The translations under genes and the position numbers were made by a program. A stretch of 50,855 bases of DNA from contig DKIV01000051.1 of NCBI GenBank assembly GCA_002454425.1, positions 1 to 50,855 of the forward strand. Direction: 5' to 3'. The stretch is from Sphingobacteriaceae bacterium UBA6709 (GTDB taxonomy: Bacteria > Bacteroidota > Bacteroidia > Sphingobacteriales > Sphingobacteriaceae). Shown piece after piece: positions 33,650 through 43,430 of this stretch (its first letter is position 1; every line of letters begins with the position of its first letter). Under the pieces are notes generated by a model. The model did not search any database. It saw only the letters and a list, made by a program, of their open reading frames with translations, and was not told the origin of the DNA.

Positions 33650-36586
33650 TTAATATCCGAAAATATCTTTAAGGTCTAATTTCTGTACCTCTCCATATTT
33701 TTTCAAATCGTCTTCTTTAACACGCTTCGCCGAAGCCACCACACAGTAAGTATATGGCTTGCCGCTAATGTTATTGGTGTAGAAGTTTTTCATTGAGTTG
33801 AAGTCTATGGTTGGCGTCTTTTCATAAACATCTTTTCTGATATCGTAGTCGACTCCCAATTTCTTACTTGCAAGATATTGCGTTAAGATCTCATCGTCGG
33901 TGATACGTTCGCTGGCCATGGATTGCTGAAGGCTATTCTTGGCAATAGTCAGGTTTTTCTCGCTCTCAGGCAGCGTTGATAATAACTCGTTCATGCCTTT
34001 AGCTGCATCGTTTAGCTTATCTGACTGTGTTCCAACGTAGGCCGTCATAATATAGCGGTCGCCGCTTTTTAAGGGTTCCTGATAGAGAGCACTCGTACTG
34101 TAAGCTAAGGCCTTTGATTCCCGGATGGTCTGAAATACAATCGATCCCATGCCCGAGCCAAAGTAAGTGTTAAAGAGCGAGATCATCGGCGTGTTAGTGC
34201 TAATGTACTCAGGTCCATTATATACCCAACGTAATTCTGCCTGTACCATGTCAAAGTCAGCGAAGAGTACTTTGCTGCTTTGTTGCTCTAGCTTGTGGAA
34301 CTGTTTTGCCGCTGGAATCGGTAGGAAGCTCGCTGGTGATACATGTGTTTTGCTGATTGATTCAGCTAACATATTTCCTGTATTCGGACCGTAATATAAC
34401 ACCTCATGCATATAGTTCGGAAGTGCATGCAATACTGATAGTAGCTGATCAGCAGTGATAGACTCAAGCTCCGCATCGCTTAATGTATAATTAAACGGAT
34501 TGTCTTTTCCGTATTGAGCGTAGCTGGTCAGTCCGCCCATGATATACGCTTTATTCTGCTTTGAGTTTTCTCTTTCTTTCTTTAAGCTCTGTTTTAAGTT
34601 CGCTAAAGCATTTTCATCTGCCTGGCAGTGTCTTATCAGATTTTCAAATAAGCTTAAGGTAGCAGCGAAGTTCTCCTGTAGTCCTTCAATAGTTACGTAA
34701 GTATCCTCTTTAGATGCCGAAAGTTGGAAGCTGGCCGCAAGCTTGTAGAACTCTTTGGATATCTGCTCCGAACTCATCTTATCGGTTCCAAGGAAGTCAA
34801 GGTATCTGATGGCTAATGGCAGCAATTTAATATTCCACTGTCCCAGAGGATAGTGGTAGTACACTTTAAAGATACTATTATCCTTATTTTGAACGCTTAG
34901 TAACTCATATTTACCAGCTTTTGAATGTTGAATATCTTTATTGAAGTCGAGCCATTGAGGGGTTACAGCAGCTGACGGCATCGTTTCTATTGCTTTCAGG
35001 AAAGCAGATTGTGCATCTCTGTTTACTTCCACAGGAGTAATTGGTGGCTTTTCCACCTTCACAATGCTCTTGTCTTCTCCCTGACGCTTAAGTACTACTA
35101 CATAGTTATTCTTGAAATAACGGTTAGCAAAATCTACTACGTCTTTCTTCGTGAGTTTGCTAAAACGTGCATTCTTTGTTACAACGCTCTTCCAGTCGAT
35201 CCCTGAGGTGAATGCGTCCATGATGCCAGATGCGCGTTTCGAGTAGTCCAGATCTTCCTGTAGCTGATCTTTCTTTTGATTGTTGACGATAGAAAGCAGG
35301 AGATCATTGTCGAAGCTGCCGCTCTTTAGCTTTTCGATCTCCGCCAGAATTAAGCTTTTGAGTTCGTTTAATGACTGCCCTTTCTGTGGTCTGCCCTGAA
35401 TTACCATGTAGCTGTAGTCCTTCATGGAGTTGGGGAAAGCACTAACTCCAAGAGCCTTTTGTTTCTTTATCAGATTAAGATCGAAAAGACCTGCGTTTCC
35501 ATTACTTAGGATGGATGCGATCACACTCATAAGCTGAGCGTCAGCAGTTCCGGCACCTGGAAAGCGGTACGCCATGGAGAGCATCTCGGGCGTTGGACCC
35601 CAAACTTCTCGGGTTATAGGACTCGTAATCGGCTTTTCAGGATCGAAGGTATAAGGAGGCACTGGTTTGCTTTTCATGTAGGCGAAAGCGGCGTCAACCT
35701 TCTTTATCATCACATCAGGATTAAAATCCCCAGCTAGGATGATACCCATGTTATTGGGAACATAATAGGTATTGTAATACTTCCTGATTTCCTTAAGTGA
35801 AGGATTCTTCAAGTGTTCTACGGTACCAATAGTAGTCTGCTTTCCGTAGTTGTTATTTGGGAAAAGCGCAGCATCCAGGGCTTCCCAGACTTTGCTGCCA
35901 TCATTGTCGAGACCTCTATTTTTCTCCTCATATACAGCTTCCAGCTCCGTGTGGAATATTCGGAACACAGGGTCTTTGAAACGCTCTGCTTGTATGGCAA
36001 GGAACTGGTCAACTGAATTTACCGGAATATCTTCGGTATATACCGTTTGTTCAACCGAGGTAAAAGCATTGGAGTTCTGCGATCCGATCGATGCCATCAT
36101 CTTATCATACTCATTGGCGATAGCGTATTTCGCTGCTTCACCAGAGGTCTTATCTATCTCCTTGTATATTTCACGACGTTTGTTCTCGTCGGTAGTGGAG
36201 TTATATTGCTCATACAGACCATCAATTTTGTCAAGATAAGGTTTCTCTTTAGCCCAATCCTGTGATCCAAACTGTTGCGTGCCTTTGAACATCATGTGCT
36301 CAAGGTAATGCGCCAGTCCTGTATGATCTGAGGGGTCTGTTTTACTTCCCGCTTTAACGGCTATCAGCGTTTGGATTCTTGGCTTCTTATGACTGGGACT
36401 AAGAATAACCGTCAGGCCGTTCTTCAAAGTATAGAATCTCGTTGCCGTAGGGTCTCCGGTTACGTACTTGTAGCTGTAGCCTGCGGCGGTGGCAGACTTC
36501 CAGTCGTTGATTGTTTTCTTTACCTGAGCACTAACGCCTGTTCCGGACACTAATAGCAGGGCAATGAATAACTTGCTTTTAAACAT
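33650..36586 (-). CDS. Exported M16-family zinc metallopeptidase
   Basis: A 978-aa pitrilysin-type peptidase with two M16 repeats. A signal peptide (MFKSKLFIALLLVSGTGVSA) directs it to the periplasm. The inverted zinc motif is His93-x-x-Glu96-His97 in GLAHYLEHMMFKGTQ, with the third ligand Glu expected in the downstream LEAVYEEKNRGLDND. The C-terminal half lacks a zinc site, as usual. The frame is open fifteen codons further upstream to 36631, but ATG 36586 begins the signal peptide. It follows the OPT transporter gene by only 25 bp, so uptake and breakdown of oligopeptides may be linked. Confidence 0.93.
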   Translation of the reverse strand: MFKSKLFIALLLVSGTGVSAQVKKTINDWKSATAAGYSYKYVTGDPTATRFYTLKNGLTVILSPSHKKPRIQTLIAVKAGSKTDPSDHTGLAHYLEHMMFKGTQQFGSQDWAKEKPYLDKIDGLYEQYNSTTDENKRREIYKEIDKTSGEAAKYAIANEYDKMMASIGSQNSNAFTSVEQTVYTEDIPVNSVDQFLAIQAERFKDPVFRIFHTELEAVYEEKNRGLDNDGSKVWEALDAALFPNNNYGKQTTIGTVEHLKNPSLKEIRKYYNTYYVPNNMGIILAGDFNPDVMIKKVDAAFAYMKSKPVPPYTFDPEKPITSPITREVWGPTPEMLSMAYRFPGAGTADAQLMSVIASILSNGNAGLFDLNLIKKQKALGVSAFPNSMKDYSYMVIQGRPQKGQSLNELKSLILAEIEKLKSGSFDNDLLLSIVNNQKKDQLQEDLDYSKRASGIMDAFTSGIDWKSVVTKNARFSKLTKKDVVDFANRYFKNNYVVVLKRQGEDKSIVKVEKPPITPVEVNRDAQSAFLKAIETMPSAAVTPQWLDFNKDIQHSKAGKYELLSVQNKDNSIFKVYYHYPLGQWNIKLLPLAIRYLDFLGTDKMSSEQISKEFYKLAASFQLSASKEDTYVTIEGLQENFAATLSLFENLIRHCQADENALANLKQSLKKERENSKQNKAYIMGGLTSYAQYGKDNPFNYTLSDAELESITADQLLSVLHALPNYMHEVLYYGPNTGNMLAESISKTHVSPASFLPIPAAKQFHKLEQQSSKVLFADFDMVQAELRWVYNGPEYISTNTPMISLFNTYFGSGMGSIVFQTIRESKALAYSTSALYQEPLKSGDRYIMTAYVGTQSDKLNDAAKGMNELLSTLPESEKNLTIAKNSLQQSMASERITDDEILTQYLASKKLGVDYDIRKDVYEKTPTIDFNSMKNFYTNNISGKPYTYCVVASAKRVKEDDLKKYGEVQKLDLKDIFGY

Positions 36587-36611
36587 ATTTATAGGATTGA
36601 TGATGTTGAAT

Positions 36612-38663
36612 CTATTTTGCCGATTTTTCATTAGTTGCGATTCTATACAGAACGAGACCCATCAGTATGAAAATGATGAAGCCGAGCAGCTGATAGCCGC
36701 CGTCGCCCAGTGAGCTTACCAGGAAATGTTCCATGTCAAGTTTGCTCACGGGGATTGAGGTTGTTTCGAATGCCATAAGAAACGCGTAGATTACCCCCAT
36801 AAGGGCTCCTCCGGCAACAAGACCGGTAGAGAAAAGGCTGCCCTTGCCCAGCTCGTCATCTTCCACGATTCCCTTCTTTTTATTTCTGATATCAACAAGC
36901 CCTTTGATGGCACCCCCAGCGAAGATCGGTAGGGTAGTAGATAAAGGCAGGTAAGCTCCAACAGCGAACGACAAGGATTTTACTTCACATAGCTCCATCG
37001 TTATTGCCAGGAAAACACCTACCAACACAAATTGCCAGTCCAGGTTAAAAGATAAGAGTCCCTTAATCAGCGTTGCCATTAACGTACCCTGTGGTGCAGG
37101 ATAAGCATCCGTACCAATAGCGTGTGTAATTCCTTGCGCCTGCATAGCAGCTGTAGGGCGGTCAAGTATCGAAAGCGTAAGACCGATGATCACAGCTGAA
37201 ACAATAGCTCCAATGAATAGCGCCAGTTGTTGATATTTAGGCGTTGCCCCTACGATGTAACCCGTTTTCAAGTCCTGAGATGTTGCTCCCGCGTTCGCCG
37301 CGGCGATACAGATCATACTGCCCACCACCAGGGCCATAGGTTCAAATAGTTTTCCTGTCCAGCCCACGCTAATAAAAACAAGGCAAGTTCCCATCAGGGT
37401 AGCTATAGTCATGCCTGATATAGGATTTGAGCTTGACCCAATGATGCCCACAATACGGCTGGAAACCGTGACGAAGAAAAAACCGAAGATCACTACCAGC
37501 ACCCCGATAAGGAGCTTATTTATTATCGAATCGCCGGGAATCTGCGGCAGCACAGCCATCAACAAGATCAGGACGATACTGCCGAAGATAACGAGCTTGA
37601 AAGAAAGATCGTCCTCCGTTCTTTTGGTGATTACAGTATCTCCCGTTTTTTTAATCGATCCGAGGCTCGATGTAAATGATGAAATGATCGTTGGAATAGT
37701 TTTTATAAGCGTGATAAAACCGCCTGCCGCAACGGCACCGGCACCTATCTGTCTGATGTAGGCACGATATAGGGCATCCGCGTAATCAGCGAAGGTACGC
37801 GTGATTGGATCCCAGCCGCCGGCACCACCTGCCGTTTGCAGATCCTTAAGATATCCCAGCTTTATCAATTGTAAAGCTGTCGTTTCCTGCGGAACGATGG
37901 ATGCAAGCAATGGAATAAGCCCAAGCCACGCAAGCACACCCCCTGCCACCAAAACTCCCGCGATACGCGGCCCGATGATATAACCTACCCCAAGATACTC
38001 GGGAGTTATTTCACCATTCACGGTAGCCGATGGGAAAAATTTGTTCGTTTGTTTGGTTACCCATGCCGGACTCTCAGCGATAAGATGAAATACCTTTTGA
38101 AGAATAGCATATAGAAATGCAAAGCCCAAACCCTGATAGGCCGTCTTCGCAAAATCGCCACCCTTTTCTCCTGCTATCAGCACGGATGCGCAGGCCGTTC
38201 CTTCCGGATAAGGTAGCGTTTGGTGCTCCTCAACAATCAGCGAGCGCCGCAGCGGAATCATCATCAATGTTCCCAAGATTCCCCCCATGGCAGCAAGAAT
38301 GAAAATCGGCCAATACGAAAAGAAGCTCTCGCCCTGACTACCTGCCGTAAGAAAGAGAAAGCCGGGAAGCGTAAATACCACTCCCGCGGCGATTGATTCG
38401 CCTGCTGATCCCGTGGTTTGAATGATATTATTCTCGAGGATGGTCGTGTTGAAGAACTTGCGGCCTATTGAAATTGCTAATACTGCCACCGGAATAGACG
38501 CCGAGACCGTTAATCCCGCTTTTAAAGCCAGATAGACGGTAGCTGCTCCGAAGATTACCCCAAATATGGCGCCAAGTAAAATGGACTTAACCGTAAATTC
38601 AGCCACTTTGCCTTCCGCGGGAATGTAGGGTTTGAACTCTTTTTCTGTGTTGATGTCTCCCAT
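36612..38663 (-). CDS. OPT-family oligopeptide transporter
   Basis: A 683-aa inner-membrane transporter of the OPT family with about 15-16 hydrophobic helices. Family landmarks are the N-terminal EFTVKSILLGAIFGVIFGAA, TGSAGESIAAGVVFTLPGFL, SSNPISGMTIATLMGTCLVF and ANAGATSQDLKTGYIVGATP. Bacterial members import oligopeptides or metal chelates. It lies directly upstream of the M16 peptidase gene. Promoter region is the 286-bp spacer shared with the divergent phosphatase gene. Confidence 0.93.
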   Translation of the reverse strand: MGDINTEKEFKPYIPAEGKVAEFTVKSILLGAIFGVIFGAATVYLALKAGLTVSASIPVAVLAISIGRKFFNTTILENNIIQTTGSAGESIAAGVVFTLPGFLFLTAGSQGESFFSYWPIFILAAMGGILGTLMMIPLRRSLIVEEHQTLPYPEGTACASVLIAGEKGGDFAKTAYQGLGFAFLYAILQKVFHLIAESPAWVTKQTNKFFPSATVNGEITPEYLGVGYIIGPRIAGVLVAGGVLAWLGLIPLLASIVPQETTALQLIKLGYLKDLQTAGGAGGWDPITRTFADYADALYRAYIRQIGAGAVAAGGFITLIKTIPTIISSFTSSLGSIKKTGDTVITKRTEDDLSFKLVIFGSIVLILLMAVLPQIPGDSIINKLLIGVLVVIFGFFFVTVSSRIVGIIGSSSNPISGMTIATLMGTCLVFISVGWTGKLFEPMALVVGSMICIAAANAGATSQDLKTGYIVGATPKYQQLALFIGAIVSAVIIGLTLSILDRPTAAMQAQGITHAIGTDAYPAPQGTLMATLIKGLLSFNLDWQFVLVGVFLAITMELCEVKSLSFAVGAYLPLSTTLPIFAGGAIKGLVDIRNKKKGIVEDDELGKGSLFSTGLVAGGALMGVIYAFLMAFETTSIPVSKLDMEHFLVSSLGDGGYQLLGFIIFILMGLVLYRIATNEKSAK

Positions 38664-38935
38664 GTTGTTATTTAATCATTATCGGCAAATCTTCCAGGCG
38701 TTTGGGTGCTTGCGAAGTGATGCCTCAAAATATTTGTGAAAAGTTTTATGCTAAATTATAAAAATATGCTGATGCCTTCCGATAATGCTACGGATTGTTT
38801 TAATTAATAGACTATTGGATTTCTAAGGCGGTAAGTTGTTACGTTTTCTGTTAATATCATGTAGAGAAGGCGAGAATGGCCGAATTTTTTATTGAACAAG
38901 CGCGCGCGACTACGCGAATATTCTTTCAGCTTTTT

Positions 38936-38943
38936 TACTTTTG
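38936..38943 (+). promoter_or_regulatory. Candidate -7 box for the GmhB-like gene
   Basis: TACTTTTG is a perfect TAnnTTTG match ending six bases before ATG 38950. No -33 TTG is seen. If used, the mRNA would begin at or next to the start codon, or translation would start at the second ATG, 38956. Confidence 0.3.
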
Positions 38944-38949
38944 TCCTAA

Positions 38950-39441
38950 ATGGAAATGAAGAAAGCAGTTTTTCTTGATCGCGATGGCGTGCTGAATAAA
39001 GAACTCGGTGATTATGTATGTCGTGTGGAAGACTTCAAAGTCTTGGAACATAATTTCGCTCCCTTGAAGGAACTTCAGGAGCGGGGCTATTTGTTGATTG
39101 TTATCACCAATCAAGGCGGTCTTGCCAAGGGCTGGTACACCGAGGATACTCTTACCGAGATGCATCAAATCATGTCGGCAGCTTATGCTAATGCAGGCGT
39201 AACCATTGATGATTACTATTACTGCAGGCATCATCCTCAATACACTACGAAATGCTTATGTCGCAAGCCCGGTTCATTGATGCTTGAAAAAGCAATGGCC
39301 AGGTATCAGGTAGATCCAAACCTGTCATACTTTATCGGCGATAATGAGCGCGATATCATCGCCGGACAAGCGGCGGGCGTAACGGGAATTCTTATTAGGT
39401 CAGATCAGCCGATAGGCGAGGTGCTACATCTGATCGCCTAG
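38950..39441 (+). CDS. HAD-IIIA phosphatase, GmhB/HisB-N-like
   Basis: A 163-aa haloacid dehalogenase-type phosphatase. Motif I is FLDRDGVLN, motif II VITNQGG, and motif IV GDNERDI. The zinc loop of the GmhB/HisB-N group is present: Cys-Arg-His-His then Cys-Leu-Cys (YYCRHHPQYTTKCLCRKPGS). The likely role is D-glycero-D-manno-heptose 1,7-bisphosphate 7-phosphatase for LPS heptose, or histidinol-phosphatase; without gmhA/hldE or his genes nearby this stays open. A second in-frame ATG at 38956 is an equally good start. Confidence 0.85.
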   Translation: MEMKKAVFLDRDGVLNKELGDYVCRVEDFKVLEHNFAPLKELQERGYLLIVITNQGGLAKGWYTEDTLTEMHQIMSAAYANAGVTIDDYYYCRHHPQYTTKCLCRKPGSLMLEKAMARYQVDPNLSYFIGDNERDIIAGQAAGVTGILIRSDQPIGEVLHLIA

Positions 39442-39464
39442 CTGTCAGAGCTACATACCAGCAA

Positions 39465-39508
39465 GAACAATATTCCTGCATCTCTAAGGGAACGCCGGAA
39501 TATTGTTC
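39465..39508. terminator. Long hairpin between convergent genes
   Basis: GAACAATATTCC (39465-39476) is perfectly complementary to GGAATATTGTTC (39497-39508) with a 20-nt loop. T-runs are weak, so it may be a poor terminator for both strands. Confidence 0.55.
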
Positions 39509-39520
39509 CTGTCAACACTT

Positions 39521-40378
39521 CTAAAAGCTTACATTGCAGACGACAGGGAAATGGTCGGAAGGAAACCGTAAGTCTTTGCTGTCTGTAAGCGTTCCGTATC
39601 TGAGCACCTTCACCAGCTTGTTCACGAAGATAAAGTCAATGCGCCCCTCCTTAACCCGTGTTGTGTAATCATGATATTTAAAATCGTTGAAGGTGCCTGA
39701 CGGTCCGTAGGGTTTGCTCTCGCACACTGCGCGAGCATCGGAAAAGCTTGCCGCGATCGTTTTATACGCGCTCGTTTCTGGATCTGAATTAAAGTCTCCT
39801 GTAATAAATACCGGGGTATTAGCATCGCTCAGTGTTTTTACCTTATCCAAAATCATGTGTGCGGCCTGCTCGCGTGCTTTCACGCCCTCATTATCAAAAT
39901 GGGAGTTGAACATGAAGAAGCGTTTGCCGCTCTTGCGGTCTTTTAACTGCGCCCAGGTACAGATTCTTATGTAGGCGGCGTCCCATCCTTTGGATGGCTT
40001 TTCGGGAGTTGGTGAGAGCCAGAAAGTTCCCGACCGCAACACTTCGAATTTGTTCTTCTTGTAAAAAATCGCCGAGTACTCGCCTTTCTTCATGCCATCA
40101 TCCCTGCCTGCGCCGACATACCCATACTCACTCATTTCGGCGAGATCCTGCATTTGATCTTGCAGCGCTTCCTGTACGCCAAAGATGTCAAAGTCGTGAT
40201 AGCGGATCAAGTCCTGCACCATCACCTTTCTATTCGGCCATGCATTTTGTGCGTCCGATGCTACATTCAGTCGAATGTTAAACGTTGCAATGTTTATGTT
40301 TAGTTTTTGCGCTTGCGTGGCCAATGGCCAAAGGACTAAGGAAAAGATCAGGGCCCTGATGATTCGTAACAGCTCCAT
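39521..40378 (-). CDS. Exported endonuclease/exonuclease/phosphatase-family hydrolase
   Basis: A 285-aa DNase I-like fold protein with a signal peptide (LIFSLVLWPLATQAQ). Catalytic signatures are complete: NIATFNIRLN, FGVQEALQ (metal Glu), MFNSHFDNEG (His), ITGDFNSDPE (Asp-Asn) and PSDHFPVVC (terminal Asp-His). Secreted members in Bacteroidota may cleave phosphodiesters of nucleic acids, sphingolipids or inositol phosphates; the substrate is unknown. It is a single gene between the GmhB-like gene and clpB. Confidence 0.9.
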   Translation of the reverse strand: MELLRIIRALIFSLVLWPLATQAQKLNINIATFNIRLNVASDAQNAWPNRKVMVQDLIRYHDFDIFGVQEALQDQMQDLAEMSEYGYVGAGRDDGMKKGEYSAIFYKKNKFEVLRSGTFWLSPTPEKPSKGWDAAYIRICTWAQLKDRKSGKRFFMFNSHFDNEGVKAREQAAHMILDKVKTLSDANTPVFITGDFNSDPETSAYKTIAASFSDARAVCESKPYGPSGTFNDFKYHDYTTRVKEGRIDFIFVNKLVKVLRYGTLTDSKDLRFPSDHFPVVCNVSF

Positions 40379-40591
40379 AGTGGTAATTCTTAAGTATATA
40401 AATTAGTTTTTCTCCATTGCAACAGTTGACTAAAGGCGGGGATTTCCATATGCTGATTTTATCCAACCCACATGCATCTTTTGTTACTTCTCAAATATTG
40501 TCTTTTTATTGATTTATTCAGTAGATAATTGAAATTTTTCATGAGGCGCGTCCGCATTTCGGTACCGTGTGATGTCAGAACTGTAAAATGC

Positions 40592-40626
40592 AAAAGTCCC
40601 CAGTCGAAAGACGACTGAGGACTTCT
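40592..40626 (-). terminator. clpB terminator
   Basis: On the minus strand AGTCCTCAGTCGT and CGACTGGGGACT form a stem with one mismatch around TTTC, followed by TTTTGC. It lies 20 bp after the clpB stop. Confidence 0.8.
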
Positions 40627-40646
40627 TAGCGCTGAGTTAGCGTGTT

Positions 40647-43241
40647 TTATTCTTGATTAAGAAAGACAAACTGATTGTCAAAAACATCAAGTTTAATAAT
40701 GCTGTCGCGATCAATCTTACCTGCAAGTATTTCCTTCGACAGTTCGTTAAGTATTTTCTTCTGAATCACACGCTTAAGCGGTCGGGCTCCGAACTGCGGG
40801 TCGTAACCTAATTGAGCCAGCCAATCCAGAGCTTCGGCACTTGCTGTAAGCGTTATGCCCATTTCCTCAAGAGTATGCTGTACATGTTGGAATTGCAGCT
40901 CAACAATATTACGCAGTTCATCTCTGTTTAAAGGCGTAAACATGATCAGCTCATCAATCCTGTTCAGGAACTCCGGACGAATCGTCTGCTTCAGCAGGTC
41001 AAACAGCTCATTCTTTGTCTTGGCGACAACCTCCTCGCGGTTGTACTCTGTCAAGTCAGCAAAATTCTCCTGTATCAGGTGAGACCCAATATTGGAGGTC
41101 ATGATGATGATGGTATTTTTAAAGTTTACCACCCGCCCCTTATTGTCAGTAAGTCGTCCGTCATCAAGCACCTGTAACAAAATGTTGAATACGTCAGGAT
41201 GAGCTTTCTCAATTTCATCGAGAAGGATTACGCTGTAAGGCTTGCGTCGTACCGCCTCAGTAAGCTGTCCGCCTTCATCGTAGCCAACATATCCCGGAGG
41301 CGCGCCGATCAGGCGAGATACCGCATGACGTTCTTGATACTCACTCATATCTATGCGCACCAATGCTGTTTCATCATTAAAGAGGAATTCTGCGAGCGCC
41401 TTGGCAAGCTCCGTTTTTCCTACCCCCGTAGTTCCCAGGAAGATGAATGACCCGATAGGCTTCTTCTTATCCTGCAATCCTGCGCGCGAACGGCGGATAG
41501 CGTCTGATATAGCCTCGATAGCTTCTTCCTGTCCGGCAACACGCCTATGAAGCTCTGCCTCCAGATTTAATAACTTTTCACGTTCGCTCTGTATCATCTT
41601 GGTCACCGGAATTCCTGTCCAGCGCGAAACTACGCCGGCGATGTCGTCAGAGGTTACCTCTTCCTTTAGCATGCGTTGACCGTTTTGTTTTTCTGAAAGT
41701 TCCAGTTTGAGATGTTCAACCTTGTCCTGCGATTCTTTGATCTTGCCATACCTTATTTCAGCAACTTTACCATAGTCTCCCGCGCGCTCGGCCTGTTCTG
41801 CCTCCAGCTTAAAGTCTTCAATGCGAGCTACCTCAGCATTTATCGCATCTACGAGATCTTTCTCCGCTTGCCAGCTGGCTTTCAAAGAGTCCCGCTCTGA
41901 GGAGAGGTTGGCGATCTGTTCACTAAGCTCCGTTACCTTACGATCATCGTTCTCGCGCTTTATCGCCTCCCGCTCAATTTCTAGCTGCATAATCCTGCGG
42001 TCCAGTTCATCTACAGACTCAGGAACAGAATCCATCTCCAGACGTAGCTTTGACGCCGCCTCATCCATCAGGTCAATAGCCTTATCCGGAAGAAAGCGAT
42101 CAGAAATGTAACGCTGTGATAATTCAACAGCAGCAATAATAGCCTCGTCCTTGATGCGTACCTTATGGTGCGTTTCATAGCGCTCCTTAAGTCCGCGAAG
42201 GATCGAAATAGCATCCTGGGTATCTGGTTCATCAACCATTACCTTCTGGAAGCGACGTTCCAGAGCCTTGTCTTTCTCAAGATACTTCTGATATTCGTTC
42301 AAGGTGGTGGCGCCAATGGCTCTTAACTCACCGCGGGCCAAGGCTGGTTTAAGAATGTTCGCGGCATCCATGGCACCCTCGCCGCCGCCGGCGCCTACCA
42401 GTGTATGGATCTCGTCGATGAACAGGACGATGTCGCCGTCACTCTGCGTAACCTCCTTAACAACCGCTTTCAGGCGCTCTTCGAATTCCCCCTTATATTT
42501 AGCACCTGCCACCAGCGCGCCCATATCCAATGAATATACCGTTTTGCTTTTCAGGTTTTCAGGCACATCGCCCTTAATTATCCGGAAGGCGATACCTTCA
42601 GCGATGGCGGTCTTACCCACGCCAGGTTCTCCTATCAGGATCGGATTGTTCTTGGTCCTGCGTGATAGAATTTGAATCACACGTCTTATCTCTTCGTCGC
42701 GCCCGATCACCGGATCCAATTTTCCCGATTCAGCGTATTCATTCAGGTTACGCGCGTATTTGTTAAGAGCGTTGTAGGTGGCTTCAGCATTTTGGTCTGT
42801 CACGCGACTATTACCCCGCAATTCGACGATCGCCTTTTTGAGGTCTTTTTCAGTAACGCCAGCGTCCTTGAGCAAGCTACTTACCTTATCGCCAACAGAG
42901 AGGATGCCTAAAAGAATATGTTCTACCGACACAAACTCGTCCTTAAACTCTTTAAGGAAACTTTGCGCTTTAACAAGCGCCGTATTGGCCTCAGTAGAAA
43001 GATAAACATTTCCACCACTTACCTTTGCAAAGCTTGTGATCTGCGCGTCAAGCACTGAATTAAGCCTGTTTATATTGACATTAATTTTTTTAAGCAGATA
43101 ATTAACAACGTTCTCATCAACCAAAAGCAATCCTTTCAGGAGATGTGCTGTTTCTATAGCCTGTTGTTGATTGCCAACTGCTATATCGGAAGCTTTCTGC
43201 ACCGCTTCCTGGGCCTTGATTGTAAAGTTATTAAAGTTCAT
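40647..43241 (-). CDS. clpB: Disaggregase chaperone ClpB
   Basis: An 864-aa AAA+ hexameric chaperone that, with DnaK, pulls proteins out of aggregates. It has the N-terminal repeat domain (1-145), first ATPase module with Walker A GEPGVGKTA and Walker B VLFIDEIHTLVGAG, the coiled-coil M domain at about 410-525 that distinguishes ClpB from ClpA/ClpC, a second module with GTTGVGKTELA and Walker B ILLDEIEKAHPDV, and the C-terminal small domain. Length is normal. It is monocistronic with a terminator. No heat-shock (CIRCE-like) operator was recognised upstream. Confidence 0.97.
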   Translation of the reverse strand: MNFNNFTIKAQEAVQKASDIAVGNQQQAIETAHLLKGLLLVDENVVNYLLKKINVNINRLNSVLDAQITSFAKVSGGNVYLSTEANTALVKAQSFLKEFKDEFVSVEHILLGILSVGDKVSSLLKDAGVTEKDLKKAIVELRGNSRVTDQNAEATYNALNKYARNLNEYAESGKLDPVIGRDEEIRRVIQILSRRTKNNPILIGEPGVGKTAIAEGIAFRIIKGDVPENLKSKTVYSLDMGALVAGAKYKGEFEERLKAVVKEVTQSDGDIVLFIDEIHTLVGAGGGEGAMDAANILKPALARGELRAIGATTLNEYQKYLEKDKALERRFQKVMVDEPDTQDAISILRGLKERYETHHKVRIKDEAIIAAVELSQRYISDRFLPDKAIDLMDEAASKLRLEMDSVPESVDELDRRIMQLEIEREAIKRENDDRKVTELSEQIANLSSERDSLKASWQAEKDLVDAINAEVARIEDFKLEAEQAERAGDYGKVAEIRYGKIKESQDKVEHLKLELSEKQNGQRMLKEEVTSDDIAGVVSRWTGIPVTKMIQSEREKLLNLEAELHRRVAGQEEAIEAISDAIRRSRAGLQDKKKPIGSFIFLGTTGVGKTELAKALAEFLFNDETALVRIDMSEYQERHAVSRLIGAPPGYVGYDEGGQLTEAVRRKPYSVILLDEIEKAHPDVFNILLQVLDDGRLTDNKGRVVNFKNTIIIMTSNIGSHLIQENFADLTEYNREEVVAKTKNELFDLLKQTIRPEFLNRIDELIMFTPLNRDELRNIVELQFQHVQHTLEEMGITLTASAEALDWLAQLGYDPQFGARPLKRVIQKKILNELSKEILAGKIDRDSIIKLDVFDNQFVFLNQE

Positions 43242-43430
43242 AATACCCGTAAGTTACAAATTAGCTGCCAAGCCGCTATTGCTTATAACATCCGGTAAAA
43301 AAGACCAGTTTTGTTTATTTTTCATGACAAATTGACGACTTTGGCGTTTTTGAACTGTTAAAATGGCATATTGTATTTTGTTCACGTTTGTAACGCGCTA
43401 TCGCACTATTTAATAGGTCTTCTTAATTGC

